Counted from the first letter of the stretch, positions 8,520 to 17,269 are shown. The stretch is 64,000 nucleotides of DNA from Clostridioides difficile CD160 (GCF_000449425.2 NZ_AVHW01000029.1:1-64000); one strand, 5' to 3'. The notes: generated from the letters alone by a model not told the origin. Program-made: numbers and translations.

Positions 8520-9014
8520 ATGGATTTCCCTAACAAGTTAATTTCAAATATTGGAACAACTCTAATGTCAAATCAAGACTTCGCTAAATTTATGATTTAT
8601 AATGATGAATGCCAAGAAGATATTCTATCCATGCCTGATATAAAAAACCCAGTTAAAGAGCTTAGAAACAAGAAGGTATTTCTAAATAGAAGAGTGGAAA
8701 AAGTATTAAAAGAAGCAGATATATCAGTTTTCATAATTATGTCAGAGTATAGACCATGTTCTGAGGGAAGTAGGACAGTTAAAAAAACAAAGATAGAAAT
8801 TGGTGTTGTCTGTCATGATGAATGCCAAGATACGGCAAATGGCCTAAGAGATATTGCGTTGATGTGTTGCATAGTCGATATAATAACTCAAAATGAGGAA
8901 ATAGCTGGAATAGGTAAGATTAAGTTAGAAAATGTATATCAAATGTATAATTTAAGTACTGATTATAATGGATTTGTAATAACTGTATCTGCTGAAAGTT
9001 TTGGTGATATGTAA
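8520..9014 (+). CDS. Putative tail completion / head-tail joining protein
   Basis: 164 residues, alpha/beta, with paired cysteines (RPCSEGS, VVCHDECQD, LMCCIVD). AAGGGGGT sits about 15 nt before the ATG, a rather long spacing; no better start is in frame. Its place before the tail tube gene suggests the protein that caps the tail or joins it to the head. It overlaps the next gene by one base, so the two are translationally coupled. Confidence 0.5.
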   Translation: MDFPNKLISNIGTTLMSNQDFAKFMIYNDECQEDILSMPDIKNPVKELRNKKVFLNRRVEKVLKEADISVFIIMSEYRPCSEGSRTVKKTKIEIGVVCHDECQDTANGLRDIALMCCIVDIITQNEEIAGIGKIKLENVYQMYNLSTDYNGFVITVSAESFGDM

Positions 9015-9814
9015 TGTTAGAAAATTATTATATTACAGGACTTCCAATTAAACTAGGTGAAACACTAGGAACTATATATCAACCTACTATTGAAGAGCTT
9101 ATTAATTCAGATATGGCTAATTTAGAGATGGTCAACCCGTTTCTAATACTTGAGAAGAGTTATTCTCAGCTATGTAATGAGGAATCATTTGAACTAAAAT
9201 GTAAATATGACACTATACCCATCTTAGATTTAATGATGTTAACATCAAGGAAAAACTCTTCTGAGAAAGTTGAATTACTTAGTGATAAAATAAAAAAATC
9301 TTTATCTATATTATATAAAACTGATATTAAAAATATTGAGTATATGAATAATATTAAAATTGGTATTTTAATCAAATCAGAAGATAAGAAGAAAAATGCT
9401 TTTATAAGCAGAGAAGATTTTGGACTAGTATCAGATTTAATTTTAGAAATGTTTTGTATTGACAAAAAAAGCTTCCAAGATGATGAAGATAAATGGATTG
9501 AAAATACTGGTTCTGAGAGAGAAAGAAAGTTAATTGAACACTTCAAAGAAAAGGAAAGAAAAAAAAGAGAAAAAGAAGCATTTCATTTATGTGATTATAT
9601 AAATATAGTTCAAAATATAGATGGGCATATTCATATAAATGAAATATTAAAAATGACTTATTGGCAACTGATTAATATTTATAAGACTAAAATTCAATTT
9701 AAGAATTATAATGAAAACTTAGGTTATGCATGGTCTTTTAAATACCAAATTGGAGCAGATAAGATGAAACATTGGTCTAAAGAAATAAAAATACAAACTA
9801 GCACTGTTAAATAG
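9014..9814 (+). CDS. Tail-region protein of unknown function, 266 residues
   Basis: It begins MLENYYITGLPIKLGETLGT, with a globular first half and a charged helical second half (ERERKLIEHFKEKERKKREK). It ends with an aromatic part (WQLINIYKTKIQFKNYN ... WSFKYQIGADKMKHW). The start ATG overlaps the previous stop (TAATG). It lies between a putative tail completion gene and the tail tube gene. No family is recognised. Confidence 0.5.
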   Translation: MLENYYITGLPIKLGETLGTIYQPTIEELINSDMANLEMVNPFLILEKSYSQLCNEESFELKCKYDTIPILDLMMLTSRKNSSEKVELLSDKIKKSLSILYKTDIKNIEYMNNIKIGILIKSEDKKKNAFISREDFGLVSDLILEMFCIDKKSFQDDEDKWIENTGSERERKLIEHFKEKERKKREKEAFHLCDYINIVQNIDGHIHINEILKMTYWQLINIYKTKIQFKNYNENLGYAWSFKYQIGADKMKHWSKEIKIQTSTVK

Positions 9815-9827
9815 CAGTGTTATTTTT
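9798..9827 (+). terminator. Weak hairpin before the tail tube gene
   Basis: GCACTG and CAGTG pair around TTAAATAG and are followed by TTATTTTTAT. It resembles the hairpin before the decoration gene and may set mRNA levels within the operon. Confidence 0.35.
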
Positions 9828-9854
9828 ATGTAAAAATGAGAGGATGATGAAATA

Positions 9855-10670
9855 ATGAGATTTGCGATAAAAGATGCAAGTAATATAATAGTAAAAAATA
9901 AAACAACTGGAGAACCACTTTTTTATACAGCAGATTTAAATGCTTTTAACTTTAAATTGGATTCAGAATCAGTTTATGCTAAAGCGAAAGGTGCGAATGC
10001 CATTGCCTTTGATGGGAGCGTGACTTGTAGTTTAGCACTTGAGCAAGAGGTAATACAAATGCCACAACTGGCAATGCTATTAGCTTCTGATATGGTTGAA
10101 GAATCTACTAAGGTTGGTAAAAGAAGACTATTAACTTCTGATGGTACTAAGAAAGTTACTTTAGAAAATGTGAAACCAGTTACTAATAGTATATCTGTAT
10201 ATAGTGTTGAAAAAGATGGTATATCTTTAGTTAAGAAATTACAATTTACTTCAACTGTAACAGGTTCTAATACGGAGATAACAATATCTACTGCTGATTT
10301 TAATGCAGGAGATAAGGTAGCAGTATTTTATTTAGAAGAGTTGCCAAAAGCAAAAGTTATAAAAATAAAAGAGGAATCTACTGCTCCAAACTATGTAGTA
10401 GAAGCAGATGTTATGGCTAAAACTGCTGATGGTGAATATATGGTCTTATATATGACTATTCCAAATGCAAAAGCACAAAGAAGTATAGAGTTAAATCTTA
10501 CTGCTGAAAATCCATCTGGATTTAATATGACACTAGATGTTTTACCAGATGAAAATAAAGAATATGTAACATTTGCATTTGTTGGAAATGAAGATGTTAG
10601 CCCTGTTAGAATGGCTTCTATGTTAGGTGCTGAATTAATAGACGAAAAGGATGTTAAATCTAAGAAATAG
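9855..10670 (+). CDS. Major tail (tube) protein
   Basis: A 271-residue beta-rich protein starting MRFAIKDASNIIVKNKTTG behind GAGGATGATG. It has the tail tube pattern of an early strand pair, a long internal insertion with an Ig-like look (KKVTLENVKPVTNSISVYSV ... NTEITISTADFNAGDKVAVF) and a closing beta hairpin (ADVMAKTADGEYMVLYMTIP). It forms the hexameric rings of the tail. The strong terminator after it fits its high expression. Confidence 0.7.
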   Translation: MRFAIKDASNIIVKNKTTGEPLFYTADLNAFNFKLDSESVYAKAKGANAIAFDGSVTCSLALEQEVIQMPQLAMLLASDMVEESTKVGKRRLLTSDGTKKVTLENVKPVTNSISVYSVEKDGISLVKKLQFTSTVTGSNTEITISTADFNAGDKVAVFYLEELPKAKVIKIKEESTAPNYVVEADVMAKTADGEYMVLYMTIPNAKAQRSIELNLTAENPSGFNMTLDVLPDENKEYVTFAFVGNEDVSPVRMASMLGAELIDEKDVKSKK

Positions 10671-10677
10671 TGAATTG

Positions 10678-10711
10678 CCCTACTCTTAATTGAGTAGGGG
10701 TTATTTTTTTA
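10678..10711 (+). terminator. Strong rho-independent terminator after the tail tube gene
   Basis: CCCTACTC (10678-10685) pairs with GAGTAGGG (10692-10699) around TTAATT and is followed by GTTATTTTTTT. It probably gives a separate short mRNA for the tail tube, with partial read-through into the following genes. Confidence 0.85.
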
Positions 10712-10768
10712 AGTTCAAATATAATTTTAATCGGATTTAAACTTAAAAAAATGAAAGAAGGTGATAAG

Positions 10769-11554
10769 TTGGTATTTTTAGATGATAAGTTTTTATTTGA
10801 TAATATCTCAAGTGAATCTATGAACATCAAGTTGGTTACATTGGGTGATGATGATATTTTAAATGAATATGGGTTACCTTATGAAGAAGCAATTAAATCT
10901 GATAATACTTTTAATAAGAATCCTTGTTACTCGGAGGATGAAACTACTATTGAACCCATAACATTACAATTCTGTTTGTGTAGTGAACATGGAGAGGCTT
11001 ATGAGTGGGATGATTATACTTTAGAGAATATATGTAATTGGTTTTGGCAGAGAGAATTTAAACCATTTATATCCTTTGACAATATAGAAGAAATCTATTA
11101 TCTTAAAGCAAGAAAAATAATAAAAAAGTATACAAAAGATAAAAAAGGCGTGTTAGAAATAGAGTTTCAGCCATACACAAATTATGCTTATAAAAACTTT
11201 CAAAAGGTGATAACTGTTAAAGATACAAGAGAAATTAAACTAAATAATGTATCTAATGTAGATGAAGAATATGCCCCAGTAATTGATATTGAGTGTTTGA
11301 AAGATGGAGATATAACTATTAGAAATTCTACTATCAGTGATAATGAAGAAGATAGTTTAGTTATAAGTGGATTAGAATTAAATGAGAAAATAATGATAGA
11401 TAATTTGTACTATACTGTTTTAAATGACAATGGAGAGAATAGATTTAATATTGTTAATAGAAAGTGGATTAGGTTAAGAAGAGGTGTAAATATATTGAAA
11501 TTTACTGGAAACTGTAAAGTTTCTATTAAGTGTAAATATCCAATAATAAAATAA
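10769..11554 (+). CDS. Distal tail (Dit)-like protein
   Basis: TTG 10769 follows AGAAGGTGAT at ideal spacing; the ATG at 10751 lies before that site. The 261-residue product is beta-rich and ends with a strand pattern typical of Dit C-terminal domains (GVNILKFTGNCKVSIKCKYP). The centre (WFWQREFKPFISFDNIEEIY) fits the Dit N-terminal barrel. Dit forms the hub ring at the tail tip. It usually follows the tape measure gene; here it lies before it, which is unusual. A different tail protein of similar fold is possible. Confidence 0.55.
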   Translation: MVFLDDKFLFDNISSESMNIKLVTLGDDDILNEYGLPYEEAIKSDNTFNKNPCYSEDETTIEPITLQFCLCSEHGEAYEWDDYTLENICNWFWQREFKPFISFDNIEEIYYLKARKIIKKYTKDKKGVLEIEFQPYTNYAYKNFQKVITVKDTREIKLNNVSNVDEEYAPVIDIECLKDGDITIRNSTISDNEEDSLVISGLELNEKIMIDNLYYTVLNDNGENRFNIVNRKWIRLRRGVNILKFTGNCKVSIKCKYPIIK

Positions 11555-11567
11555 GGGAGAGATAGAT

Positions 11568-12017
11568 ATGAATAAGATACAAGTAGATAAATTAATGCAA
11601 GATGAGGTTAGAGCTATTATACCTATTGTAGATGAGAATGGTAAAGAGGAGTACATAGAGGTTAGAAATCCTGATAAGAAAACTAAGGAAGAGATATTAA
11701 ATAAAATATGGGCTGGTATGGAAAATCCAGATTTAGCATTGTCTCAAGAAGATATTCTTAAAATGTTGGTTGATGAGTTGACTAATATAGAACTAAATAT
11801 TGAAATAGAAAATTTAATAAATGGTAATATATCTAGTGAATTAGAAACTGTGATGTATCACATAGGTCAAATAGAAAATGAATTAACTGCATCTTTATTA
11901 ATGAATACTGAGGTTAAGTTAGGTCAGTTAAAAAATGAAATGTTACAAGATAGAGTACTTAAAGAGACTGAGGAAATTGAAAAGATGAATAATATCAAAG
12001 ATAAGGTAGTGAATTAG
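11568..12017 (+). CDS. Putative tail assembly chaperone (gpG-like)
   Basis: 149 residues, acidic and almost wholly helical (EEILNKIWAGMENPDLALSQ, LKMLVDELTNIELNIEIENL). It lies after the tail tube gene, where siphophages place the chaperone that coats the tape measure protein. I saw no slippery site for the usual frameshifted longer form. The following gene starts directly after the stop. Confidence 0.5.
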   Translation: MNKIQVDKLMQDEVRAIIPIVDENGKEEYIEVRNPDKKTKEEILNKIWAGMENPDLALSQEDILKMLVDELTNIELNIEIENLINGNISSELETVMYHIGQIENELTASLLMNTEVKLGQLKNEMLQDRVLKETEEIEKMNNIKDKVVN

Positions 12018-12452
12018 ATGGTATTTAAATCATTAGACGAAGTAGTTGCTTATACTAAAGTTAAGATTGCTGCATCTATGCCAGAAGTTGGAGAAGAAAT
12101 GAAGGAAATTATGAAAGAAGAGGTAGTTAAACAGGCTTATGGAAGTTTTATTCCAACTATTTATGAAAGAACAGGAGATTTATTAGATGCTTCCGAAATA
12201 GCTGAGATTACTGCAAATTCTGTTACATCTGAGATAAAAGATAATGGAGGATGGAGTTCTCTTAGAGGTGGTCATTTCTTTCCTATGTATGGGTTTGAAG
12301 GTGGTAGTGTTTGGACTCATGGTAGCACTAAAGAAGAACCTAAGTTTAGACCAAAGACAAATATAATGAATGAAAGTGAAGCTAAAGTAAGAACTAAGAT
12401 ACCAAAGTGCTTTAAATCTAAAATGAATGAATTAGGAGTACCTTTAGGATAA
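12018..12452 (+). CDS. HK97 gp10-like tail/head-tail protein
   Basis: 144 residues with the features of the HK97 gp10-like family: an N-terminal helix, YERTGDLLDAS, a central glycine-rich beta part (GGWSSLRGGHFFPMYGFEGG), WTHGSTK and the FRPKT motif, and a helical end (PKCFKSKMNELGVPLG). Such proteins are needed for tail completion. A diverged relic of the same family is found at 14215-14392, so this gene type has been replaced or duplicated here. It is the last late gene before the accessory island. Confidence 0.55.
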   Translation: MVFKSLDEVVAYTKVKIAASMPEVGEEMKEIMKEEVVKQAYGSFIPTIYERTGDLLDASEIAEITANSVTSEIKDNGGWSSLRGGHFFPMYGFEGGSVWTHGSTKEEPKFRPKTNIMNESEAKVRTKIPKCFKSKMNELGVPLG

Positions 12453-12455
12453 CTA

Positions 12456-12590
12456 ATGAAGAGTTGTTTTCATAAGCGGAAAAATACAATTGGACTATCA
12501 AAGAATTTAGGATACTTATTAGCAAAGTTTGAATGCTAAAAATTTAGAAAAAATAATTGCAGATATGAGAAAAAAGCTGTTATAAAAGTA
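12456..12590 (+). pseudogene. Probable decayed remnant of a second tail chaperone-like reading frame
   Basis: Frames broken by stops still read AEKYNWTIKEFR, LAKFE and LEKIIADMRKK, which together look like one lost short helical protein of the kind encoded after gpG in siphophages. The interpretation is by eye and weak. Confidence 0.3.
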
Positions 12591-12616
12591 GAATAAATTA
12601 CTAAACAACAGCTTTT
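12572..12616. terminator. Bidirectional terminator at the left border of the accessory island
   Basis: AAAAGCTGTT (12572-12581) pairs with AACAGCTTTT (12607-12616). It lies between the + strand late genes and the convergent - strand gene, and could stop both. Confidence 0.55.
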
Positions 12617-12715
12617 ATATACTTTCAAAACCTAATCTACTTAGGCAATTACTTCAAACAGATTAATCAAATAAAGTCTATTCAATTATTCTATATTTTG
12701 AATCATATTAAAATC

Positions 12716-13666
12716 CTAAATAATTTGCAAAAACCTTATCATCAAATCTTTTACATTTGTAAATGATAATGCAGGAAAGCTTTGCAAATAATGGCCTATA
12801 ATTGGGAAAAATATTACAGCATGAGAAAATTCCACATGTTTATCCTTACCAATATCATCTGGGTTCAACATTCCGCAATTATGATAAAGTTCCACAACAT
12901 GGCATAATTCATGAACAAATACATTGAAGAAATTTGCCTCTATAGGTACTTTTGCTATAGTCTGAAATATATCCTTGGCCATGTCACTTGTGGTTGAATT
13001 GAACTTGTTAGTCCAGTTTTGTTGTTCTTTAACATTTCGAATAACTTTCCTAAATGTAAGTAATTCTCTTACAAAATCAAATTTATTTTGAGTATAAATT
13101 CCTGTATTTTTTATGGCTTCATAAGTTTTTAAATCATGATTCATGTTCTCTAATTTTAGTTCAATAAGGAAATCTTTATCTTTTAAATGTGATGTATAAC
13201 CATAAGAGCTAATGTTACTTAAGCATGAAACTACAAGACTATAATCACCTGAACTTTTATAAAGTTCTTCAGTAAACTTTCTTTCATCATAATTTATTTT
13301 GTTTAAATTTTGTTGATTGTAAAATAAATAGTAAACATCAAATCCAGGATTGCAAAATTTCCAATTTATTTGATTAAACCAAGCACATGAAATCATTGAC
13401 AAAATTGACGAAAATTCACAATTACCATAAGTATCACCATATGATGATATGAACAAAATGTTTCTTTTAAAGCTATTATCTTGTATTTTGTTTAACTTTT
13501 TGTTATAGTCTGTACTAAAATAACCTACTTTTACTTTTAAATCATCTCCGTTAACTCCACGTAATGTTCTTTCTATTAGACTTAAATTATCACAAGTAGA
13601 AACACCTGCTTCTTTATCAATATCAAAAAATATCTTTGACATAAAATATCTACTGATACTAGTCAT
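12716..13666 (-). CDS. Putative zinc metallopeptidase-like protein (HELCH motif), reverse strand
   Basis: This 316-residue protein is not recognised as a whole. Near residue 250 it has VFVHELCHVVELYHNCG, an HExxH zinc-binding and catalytic signature, followed about 25 residues on by HVEFSHAVIFFPIIGHYLQS, which could give the third ligand (His or Glu). There is no signal peptide or membrane segment, so it should act in the cytoplasm. It is the first gene of the island, and nearly all surrounding genes are on the other strand. Carriage as a single reverse gene suggests expression in the lysogen. Substrate and role are unknown. Confidence 0.6.
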   Translation of the reverse strand: MTSISRYFMSKIFFDIDKEAGVSTCDNLSLIERTLRGVNGDDLKVKVGYFSTDYNKKLNKIQDNSFKRNILFISSYGDTYGNCEFSSILSMISCAWFNQINWKFCNPGFDVYYLFYNQQNLNKINYDERKFTEELYKSSGDYSLVVSCLSNISSYGYTSHLKDKDFLIELKLENMNHDLKTYEAIKNTGIYTQNKFDFVRELLTFRKVIRNVKEQQNWTNKFNSTTSDMAKDIFQTIAKVPIEANFFNVFVHELCHVVELYHNCGMLNPDDIGKDKHVEFSHAVIFFPIIGHYLQSFPALSFTNVKDLMIRFLQII

Positions 13667-14082
13667 ATTATGTTTCCCTATATTACTTAATCAACTAAGT
13701 AACAGCTTATTAAGTAATACTTTCCTTTCATTAGAATATATAACTATAATTAGTTATGATGGTTTATTTTGAATATGATTAAATTGAAATGAATAATTAT
13801 TTTTTTAATAGCTATTTAAAAAAAGTTAAAAGTATAAGTAATATCTTAATTTTAAAAAATTTAATATTCCATGAATAGTTATATAATTGAAAAATATTCA
13901 TGGTAATATATATGGAAAATTATACCATATATATTTTGCTATAGATAGTTTTTAATTACAAATTATTTTACTCAATTCTACAATAATTAAATTTGGTTTC
14001 TCAACTATAAAATATATAAATATTACTTTAATAAATAAGTGTTTTTATACACTAAAAAAATAGATGATATATGCATGGAAGA
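13667..14082. other. AT-rich intergenic region with two adjacent inverted repeats
   Basis: No gene is visible. CCATGAATA (13869-13877) pairs with TATTCATGG (13895-13903), and AATATATATGG (13905-13915) pairs with CCATATATATT (13925-13935). The two hairpins are almost back to back. They may be terminators without T tracts, regulator sites or recombination scars. The promoter of the - strand gene should lie near 13670-13720. Confidence 0.5.
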
Positions 14083-14392
14083 ATTAGATAACTATGAAGT
14101 TTTGTTCTTTAAGGCTATTTCAGAGACAATACATTACTGTTGCAAACTGGTTAAAAGATTCCAAGAAAGTAAATTTGTTAGTAAAGAATATTGTTGATAT
14201 TTATAGTATAGAACATGCCTTCCTGATGGAAAGATTTGAACATGGTGGAGTATAGGAGCATGGTAGTACTAAAGATAATCTATATATAGACCTTAAGCTT
14301 ATTATATGATGAGAGCAAAGCTAAAGCACAAGAGATAGTACCTAGATGTTTTTAAAACTACAATGAATGGATTAGGTGTACCAGTAGAATAA
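14083..14392 (+). pseudogene. Chimeric relic: piece of the zinc-ribbon/CFI-box gene joined to a gp10-like gene end
   Basis: From about 14083 the sequence matches the inside of the gene at 17270-18349 (TTCTTTAAGGCTATTTCAGA, compare 17546). It then jumps to that gene's end (GCCAAGAAAGTAAAT-like stretch at 14155-14200, compare 18261-18320), so about 700 bp are missing. From about 14215 it matches the last 180 bp of the gp10-like gene 12018-12452 (GCATGGTAGTACTAAAGAT, ATGAATGGATTAGGTGTACC), with stops and frame breaks. The gp10-like part is clearly a different allele. It records an old rearrangement in which these two genes were neighbours. Confidence 0.7.
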
Positions 14393-14418
14393 ACTTTATC
14401 TTTGTCGAATTTAAACGG

Positions 14419-14447
14419 TTTAAACATAATATATTGACTGATATAAT
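14419..14447 (+). promoter_or_regulatory. Putative promoter with overlapping palindrome, upstream of the YHYH gene
   Basis: TTTAAA (14419-14424), 17-bp spacer, TATAAT (14442-14447). The -35 lies in the palindrome TTTAAACGGTTTAAA (14410-14424), a possible operator. Confidence 0.45.
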
Positions 14448-14480
14448 AAAATCATAGAATATTTTAGGGGGAAATATATT

Positions 14481-15518
14481 ATGTTTAAGAAAAAGTTAAT
14501 AACTATAGTAATGAGTGTGACTATGATTAGTATAGGGAGCTTTTCATATGCTCATTCAGGAAGAACTGATTCGTCTGGAGGCCATCGTGACAATAAGAAT
14601 AAATCTGGATTAGGAAGTTATCACTATCATTGTGGTGGTTATCCAGCTCATCTACATAATAATGGTGGTTGTCCTTATACTGGAGGAGGAAGTAGCTATG
14701 GAACAACAACAACTTCGGTTAATAATGAAGAAAAGCAAAAGAAATCTGTTGGAGAAAAAGGATATAATCAAGGCTATGAGGATGGGTATAAAGGAAGTTA
14801 TAGTTCAGCAAGTTATAGTGGAGATTATAGTGATACATATGAATCAAAGTACTCAGAAGGATATGAAAAAGGAAAAGCTAAATTAGTAGAGGAAGAAAAA
14901 TTAGCTGAAGAGTCAGGATATAATTTAGGACTTACAGGTGTTAAATCTAATAACACATATGAAAAAGAAGCTTTAAAAAGTGCTTATGATACTGGATATT
15001 CAAATGGATACAATGAATATAAGACTAAAAAGATAGAAGAATATAAAGCTAAAGGAATAGAGGATAGTAACAAAGATAAAGAGAAAATGACATTTGAAGA
15101 AAATATAGATTCTGAGTTTAAAGATGCTTATAATAGTGCTTATGATGAAATACAAGAACAATTAAAAAATGATTATAACACTAAAGGATTTGAGAGTGCT
15201 ATCAAAGGAGAAAAGTTTGATACATCAACTATAGGTAATGTTAAATATTCTAATTGGTTTAAAGAAGGATATGATAATGGTAAAGTTAAACTACCTAAAG
15301 TAAAAGAAAGTGTATATAATCAAGGTTACAATGAAGAAGATTTTAGTGTACCAAGTGAAATGAAGTCTATTGAGACTAAGTTAAAAGGTGTATATGATGA
15401 AGGGGTAGAAAAAAGAGAAGAAGAGAAAAGTAGAAATATTACATATGGTGTTGGAGCTGGAACTGTAGCAGTAGCTGCTGGAGTAGTATATAAAAAGAAA
15501 AAGCATAAAAAGATATAG
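14481..15518 (+). CDS. Secreted YHYH-domain protein with C-terminal membrane anchor
   Basis: Residues 1-24 are a signal peptide ending SFSYA. The mature protein begins with a histidine-rich domain (HSGRTDSSGGH ... SGLGSYHYHCGGYPAHLH) known from bacterial and phage proteins with a YHYH motif, probably metal binding. Then follow some 220 charged, Tyr/Gly-rich residues with repeated units of the type YNQGYEDGYK, SEGYEKGK, YDTGYSNGYN. The end has a hydrophobic segment (GVGAGTVAVAAGVVY) and a KKKKHKKI tail, which would anchor it in the membrane facing outward. Strong ribosome site TAGGGGGAA. It is a likely lysogenic conversion gene changing the host envelope. Confidence 0.7.
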   Translation: MFKKKLITIVMSVTMISIGSFSYAHSGRTDSSGGHRDNKNKSGLGSYHYHCGGYPAHLHNNGGCPYTGGGSSYGTTTTSVNNEEKQKKSVGEKGYNQGYEDGYKGSYSSASYSGDYSDTYESKYSEGYEKGKAKLVEEEKLAEESGYNLGLTGVKSNNTYEKEALKSAYDTGYSNGYNEYKTKKIEEYKAKGIEDSNKDKEKMTFEENIDSEFKDAYNSAYDEIQEQLKNDYNTKGFESAIKGEKFDTSTIGNVKYSNWFKEGYDNGKVKLPKVKESVYNQGYNEEDFSVPSEMKSIETKLKGVYDEGVEKREEEKSRNITYGVGAGTVAVAAGVVYKKKKHKKI

Positions 15519-15603
15519 ATACTAGATATACCAATGATGACAAGTGTATGACAAATATAATTTTAAGTATATTTATTTGAAATATATAAGGGAGGTTGTA
15601 TCT

Positions 15604-15807
15604 GTGGGATTTAATTTTAGAAAAAGCATAAACCTAGGTGGTGGAGTAAAATTAAATTTAGGTAAGAAAAGTGTAGGTATAAGTGCTGGTGTTAAAGGTG
15701 CTAGAGTCTCTGTTAATTCAAAAGGAAGAAAATCAGCTACATTGAGTATACCTGGAACTGGGATATCATATACAAAGACAAGTACAAAAAAGCGTAAACC
15801 TAAATAA
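15604..15807 (+). CDS. DUF4236-like small glycine-rich protein
   Basis: GTG 15604 follows GGGAGG (15590-15595) at good spacing, so the longer frame from 15544 is not used. The 67-residue product reads GFNFRKSINLGGGVKLNLGK, then SVGISAGVKG and IPGTGISYTKT, the typical pattern of the DUF4236 family. In other bacteria this domain starts larger membrane or SHOCT proteins; here it stands alone. Function unknown. Confidence 0.7.
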   Translation: MGFNFRKSINLGGGVKLNLGKKSVGISAGVKGARVSVNSKGRKSATLSIPGTGISYTKTSTKKRKPK

Positions 15808-15816
15808 ATATCACTA

Positions 15817-15850
15817 AAAATAGACTGTTATAGATGGTCTATTTTTATTT
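15817..15850 (+). terminator. Terminator after the DUF4236 gene
   Basis: AAAATAGAC (15817-15825) pairs with GTCTATTTT (15837-15845), followed by a T-rich tail. Confidence 0.7.
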
Positions 15851-15972
15851 TATGGATTTAAAAAAATAAAAGAATTTTGAAATAGAAACTAATTTTATAA
15901 AGGAAAATCACTATTAATGTAGAATTATAATATTTGAGTAATATTATAAAAAATTTATAGGGGGATTTTATT

Positions 15973-17133
15973 ATGAAATTAAGCAAAAAATTGTTAGCAA
16001 TAGGGATATCTATTTCATTATTGATTGTTAGTTGTCCAACATCAAATGCTCTTAGTTCTATTAGTTCAATAAAAGGTGTAAATAAATATGAAACAGCAGG
16101 TCTTATAGCAGATAAACAAAACTATGATACTGCCATACTTATTAATTCTGAAAATGGATTATCTGATGGATTATCTGCGAGTGGCTTAGCAGGAGCTAAG
16201 AATGCACCAATATTATTGACTAAGAAAGATACAATACCTTCAGAAACATTAAAGAGACTAGAAAAAGTCAAAGAAGTATATCTAATTGGAGGAGAAAAGT
16301 CAATAGGAGTATCAGTTCAGAAAGTATTAATTGATAAAAAAATAAATATAAATAGAATAAGTGGAACTGATAGAATAGATACAAGCCACAAAGTTGCAAA
16401 AGAAATAGGAAGTGTAAGTGCTGTTAAAAAAGTAATACTAGCTAATGCTTTTAAAGGTGAGCCAGATGCTATGAGTGCCGCATCTGTAGCGGTTAGAGAT
16501 AAGGCAGCTATAATATTAACTGATGGAAATACTACAAACTTTGCTACAGATGGATTGGAAACTTATGCAATTGGTGGAAAAGCTAGTATGAATGACAAAT
16601 TAATAAATGAAACTAAGGCAACAAGAATAGGTGGAGTGGATAGATACGATACAAATAAACAAATAATAAATAAATTTTACAATGGTTCAAAAGAATTTTA
16701 TATAGCAAGTGGAACTGATTTAGTTTATTCTTTAGTTGGTTCTACAATTGCACAAAAAGCACCTATTGTGTTAGTTGGAAATGGAAGTAATAAGAGTATA
16801 TTAAAAAATGCAAGTAAAATAACTGCTATTGGAAATATTGATGATAGTGTTACAAAACAGTGCCTAAATATAACTAATAATATTGGAGATTCAAATACAG
16901 GTATTGTAAAAGATACTAACTCAAATAATACAAATAAACCAAGTAATGAGCCTAGTTCTAATAACTCTGGATTAACTGATAAGAGTATAGTATATGTAGT
17001 TCCTAATGGAAAATCATATCATCTAACAAAAAATTGTTCTACATTAAAAAGAAGTAAAACAATAAATAAAGTAACATTAAAACAAGCCAAGTCACAAGGT
17101 AAAACAGATCCTTGTAATGTTTGTGTAAGATAA
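15973..17133 (+). CDS. Cell-wall protein with three CWB2 repeats (Cwp-like)
   Basis: This 386-residue protein has a signal peptide (residues 1-26, ending TSNALS). Three cell wall binding type 2 modules follow, with their signatures ISGTDRIDTSHKVAKEI, IGGVDRYDTNKQIINKF and an N-terminal KGVNKYETAGLIADK, and VYLIGGEKSIG/TYAIGGKASM strand ends. In C. difficile three CWB2 modules form the trimer that binds polysaccharide PSII, so it should be displayed in the S-layer. After an Asn/Ser linker (about 310-340) comes a small domain, SYHLTKNCSTLKRS ... PCNVC, a likely His/Cys metal site. This is a phage gene that would decorate the lysogen's surface, perhaps altering phage receptors or adhesion. Confidence 0.85.
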   Translation: MKLSKKLLAIGISISLLIVSCPTSNALSSISSIKGVNKYETAGLIADKQNYDTAILINSENGLSDGLSASGLAGAKNAPILLTKKDTIPSETLKRLEKVKEVYLIGGEKSIGVSVQKVLIDKKININRISGTDRIDTSHKVAKEIGSVSAVKKVILANAFKGEPDAMSAASVAVRDKAAIILTDGNTTNFATDGLETYAIGGKASMNDKLINETKATRIGGVDRYDTNKQIINKFYNGSKEFYIASGTDLVYSLVGSTIAQKAPIVLVGNGSNKSILKNASKITAIGNIDDSVTKQCLNITNNIGDSNTGIVKDTNSNNTNKPSNEPSSNNSGLTDKSIVYVVPNGKSYHLTKNCSTLKRSKTINKVTLKQAKSQGKTDPCNVCVR

Positions 17134-17269
17134 TATTTAAAGATATTTTGTATAAAAAGGTATCTTAAGAGTATGATTTTATATATGTAAGAGTGATATG
17201 ATACCCACAATATGCCAATATGTGCTATAATTTTATTTAAATATATAATAGTGAATGTGAGGGGATATT

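Noticed and set aside
11990-12030. Tail chaperone frameshift (gpG/gpGT) between 11568 and 12018 genes
   Set aside because: No slippery sequence near the stop, and the second gene has its own start and a gp10-like product.
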